A program made the translations under genes and the position numbers. Source: Chitinophaga vietnamensis (GTDB taxonomy: Bacteria > Bacteroidota > Bacteroidia > Chitinophagales > Chitinophagaceae). From it: DNA of 64,000 nt. Under the pieces are notes generated by a model. That model searched no databases. It worked only from the letters and a program-made list of their open reading frames with translations, and was not told the origin of the DNA. Below, in pieces: positions 62,124 through 64,000 of the stretch. How positions within the stretch are numbered: the first letter of the stretch is position 1; each line of letters begins with the position of its first letter. The stretch is taken from the NCBI RefSeq assembly GCF_902167635.1, contig NZ_CABHMS010000003.1, forward strand, positions 496,001 through 560,000, given 5' to 3'.

Positions 62124-63281
62124 ATGAACATGCATCTGAACAGGAAAATAAGGGTATTACAAACGATCCATCAGGGAAAGGTAGGTGGAGGGGAACGGCA
62201 TGTGCTGGACCTGGTATCCTGTATGGACAAGTCACGCTTCGAGCCTATTGTACTATCGTTCACCGACGGGCCTATGATCACTGCCTTGCGGCAGATGCAG
62301 GTACCGGCCTATATCATTCCCACCGAAAGGTCTTTTGATGTCCGCGTATGGCGGAAAGTGAGACAGTTTCTCATCGATCATCGTATCGACGTAGTACATG
62401 TGCATGGCTCCCGCGCCAATACTAATGTGCTGTGGATGGCCCGCTCGCTGGGCATTCCCACGATCTACACCGTACATGGCTGGTCCTTCCACAACGATCT
62501 TTCTTTCTTCACACGCCGTGCCCGCATGGCGGCGGAACAGTTCATCACACGCCGCACGATGGTAAACATCACCGTGTCGGAAGCCAACCGGCAAACCGGC
62601 CTTAAAGCCTTTGGCCGCTTCCGTTCCATCGTGATCAGGAACGGCGTCAACCTGGGCCGCTTTAACCCCGACAGTATCTCCGGGCATCGCCTGAGAAGAA
62701 GTTTTGGATTTACGGAAGATGATATTGTGATAGGATTTATTGTGCGGATGACCTTACAGAAAGATCCCCTTGGCATGATCCGCGCCTTTGCACTGGCAGC
62801 CGGGCAGGAGACCCGCCTCAAGCTGCTCATGGTAGGCGAAGGGGAGCTGAAACACGCTGCCATAGCGCTTGCGAACGACCTCGGACTGGAAGGCGCCGTG
62901 ATATTCGACGACTTCCGCGAAGATATTCCCGAAGTGCTTAAAGCCATCGATATCTATTGTCTGCCATCCCTGTGGGAAGGCTTTCCCATCGGCGTACTGG
63001 AAGCAATGGCCATGGGCCGCGCCATCATTGCTACCGATGTAGATGGCACCCGTGAAGCCATTGATGACGAGGTGAGCGGCTTGCTCATCCCGCCGAAAGA
63101 TACGGTGGCCTTGTCGGCCGCCATCCTCAAACTGGCGCACAACAACAGCCTCCGCGCACGCCTGCAGGAAGCCGCGCTCCGCAAGGTGCGCAGCGAATAC
63201 AGCATCACCACCATGACCGAAAAAGTAGAAGCCGTATACACACAACTGTATTACCAAAAAAAGATTTTTGCATCAACATGA
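62124..63281 (+). CDS. Family 4 glycosyltransferase
   Basis: 385 residues from the ATG at 62124 (MNMHLNRKIRVLQTIHQG); a frame from 61923 is only read-through within asnB. GT-B fold: QGKVGGGERHVLDLV at the N-terminus, VHVHGSRANTNVL, then the donor-binding CLPSLWEGFPIGVLEAMAMGRAIIATD with the EX7E motif. It should add a sugar from a nucleotide donor. It overlaps the next gene's start as ATGA. Confidence 0.93.
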   Translation: MNMHLNRKIRVLQTIHQGKVGGGERHVLDLVSCMDKSRFEPIVLSFTDGPMITALRQMQVPAYIIPTERSFDVRVWRKVRQFLIDHRIDVVHVHGSRANTNVLWMARSLGIPTIYTVHGWSFHNDLSFFTRRARMAAEQFITRRTMVNITVSEANRQTGLKAFGRFRSIVIRNGVNLGRFNPDSISGHRLRRSFGFTEDDIVIGFIVRMTLQKDPLGMIRAFALAAGQETRLKLLMVGEGELKHAAIALANDLGLEGAVIFDDFREDIPEVLKAIDIYCLPSLWEGFPIGVLEAMAMGRAIIATDVDGTREAIDDEVSGLLIPPKDTVALSAAILKLAHNNSLRARLQEAALRKVRSEYSITTMTEKVEAVYTQLYYQKKIFAST

Positions 63282-64000
63282 AAACAAGGAACCCTGCCTC
63301 ACGTTTCGATATACACGTAAAAAAGCACGACCGCGTACTGGAAGTGGGCGGCGGCCACAATCCGCATCCACGCTCGAATGTAGTGGTCGACAAATACGCC
63401 GATGACAACACGCACCGCAGCGGCGATATCAAAGTGCTGCGCAACCAGCAGTTCCTTTCCGCCGATGGCGAGCACTTGCCATTCGATCATCATGCCTTCG
63501 ACTACGTAATTTGCAATCATGTGCTCGAACATGTCGAAGACCCGCATGCCTTTCTGCAAGAACAGTTCCGGGTGGCCAAACGCGGCTACATCGAAACGCC
63601 CTCTTTGCTGGGCGAGCATCTCTATCCTAAAAAGTCCCACAAATGGGTACTGCTGGAAATCGACAACAAACTGGTACTGGTAGATAAACAACGTATAGGC
63701 TTCCCCGTTAACTTCGATTTCGGAGAGCTGTTCCAGGCTTACTTCCCTAAAAACTCTATCGGCTACAAAATGATGGAGCGCACGCATCCCAACCTGCACA
63801 CCGTACGCATAGAGTGGGAGGGCAGCTTCGACTACCTCATCAACCCCGACGACGCTACCCTCATGCAATATTTCCTCGCTCCCTGGAGCGAAGAAATGGT
63901 ATACCATCACTTCCCCAAACGCTCCATGGGCGCCGAACTCGCCGCCGCTGCCCGCGCCTTCGCGGATATATGCCGCAGTATAGTCAAATCCAGGCTCAGG
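63278..64000 (+). CDS. Class I SAM-dependent methyltransferase, C-terminus cut off
   Basis: At least 241 residues, open to the window's right edge. Motif I is VLEVGGGHNPHP near residue 21 (SAM-binding loop), with the acidic residue of VVVDKYAD after it. The FDYVICNHVLEHVEDPHAFL segment near residue 76 is the post-I/motif II region of methyltransferase family 11. In an exopolysaccharide operon it would methylate a sugar. Coupled to the previous gene by ATGA overlap. Confidence 0.87.
   Translation, partial: MKTRNPASRFDIHVKKHDRVLEVGGGHNPHPRSNVVVDKYADDNTHRSGDIKVLRNQQFLSADGEHLPFDHHAFDYVICNHVLEHVEDPHAFLQEQFRVAKRGYIETPSLLGEHLYPKKSHKWVLLEIDNKLVLVDKQRIGFPVNFDFGELFQAYFPKNSIGYKMMERTHPNLHTVRIEWEGSFDYLINPDDATLMQYFLAPWSEEMVYHHFPKRSMGAELAAAARAFADICRSIVKSRLR

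Noticed and set aside
1-64000. tRNA genes, insertion sequences, prophage or integration sites
   Set aside because: No cloverleaf ending in CCA, no transposase or integrase frame and no direct-repeat att pair was seen.

Overview
This 64-kb window is chromosomal DNA from a member of the Bacteroidota, most likely of the Chitinophaga group. The evidence is a C-terminal type IX secretion (T9SS) sorting domain on a giant exported protein, DUF4270 and DUF2027-Smr proteins, many lipoprotein signals, few Shine-Dalgarno sites, and several matches to the Bacteroidota promoter (TTG, about 19 nt, TAnnTTTG). The order DUF4270 / truncated glycogen synthase / panC / panD / YbhN-like protein is, to my knowledge, also usual in this phylum. 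No transposase, integrase, phage gene, tRNA, 16S/23S rRNA or CRISPR array was found.

From 1 to about 36.7 kb lie mostly housekeeping genes: a methyltransferase fragment, thioredoxin, smpB, accD, fbaA, a lipid-anchored Rieske protein, a metal-receptor protein, a cystathionine beta-synthase-like enzyme, bioD, 5-formyl-THF cyclo-ligase, lpxK, rnr, a polyprenyl synthase, an amino-acid permease, a Smr protein, the RNase P RNA (rnpB), a subtilase, a histidine-phosphatase-like pseudoenzyme, a probable lysine-degradation operon (saccharopine-dehydrogenase-like enzyme, DUF1338 2-oxoadipate enzyme, ALDH7), the pantothenate genes panB, panC and panD, the polyphosphate pair ppx/ppk, and metK.

From about 36.7 to 64 kb lies an exopolysaccharide locus. 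The minus-strand block (45.8 to 36.7 kb) encodes a Wzc-like chain-length protein with altered kinase motifs, two acyltransferases, a 35-residue membrane peptide, a Wzy/WaaL-like polymerase or ligase, a half-size TolC-like protein, a polytopic membrane protein and an esterase. Upstream is a 2335-residue T9SS-secreted esterase with many adhesion-type domains. A second part (53.6 to 56.1 kb minus; 56.5 to 64 kb plus) holds a response regulator, the initiating sugar-phosphate transferase with a receiver-like N-terminus, four glycosyltransferases, an AsnB-type amidotransferase, a polytopic protein and a methyltransferase cut by the window end. Acyltransferases and esterases in one locus suggest a polymer that is acylated and later trimmed.

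The most unusual signal is not protein-coding. At least ten intergenic spaces carry inverted repeats, some with perfect arms of 42 to 57 bp. They begin at or inside the stop codon of one gene and often end just before the promoter of the next. Related copies differ from each other, yet each copy's two arms match, so changes are mirrored. One site has a unit amplified into four 97-bp tandem copies.
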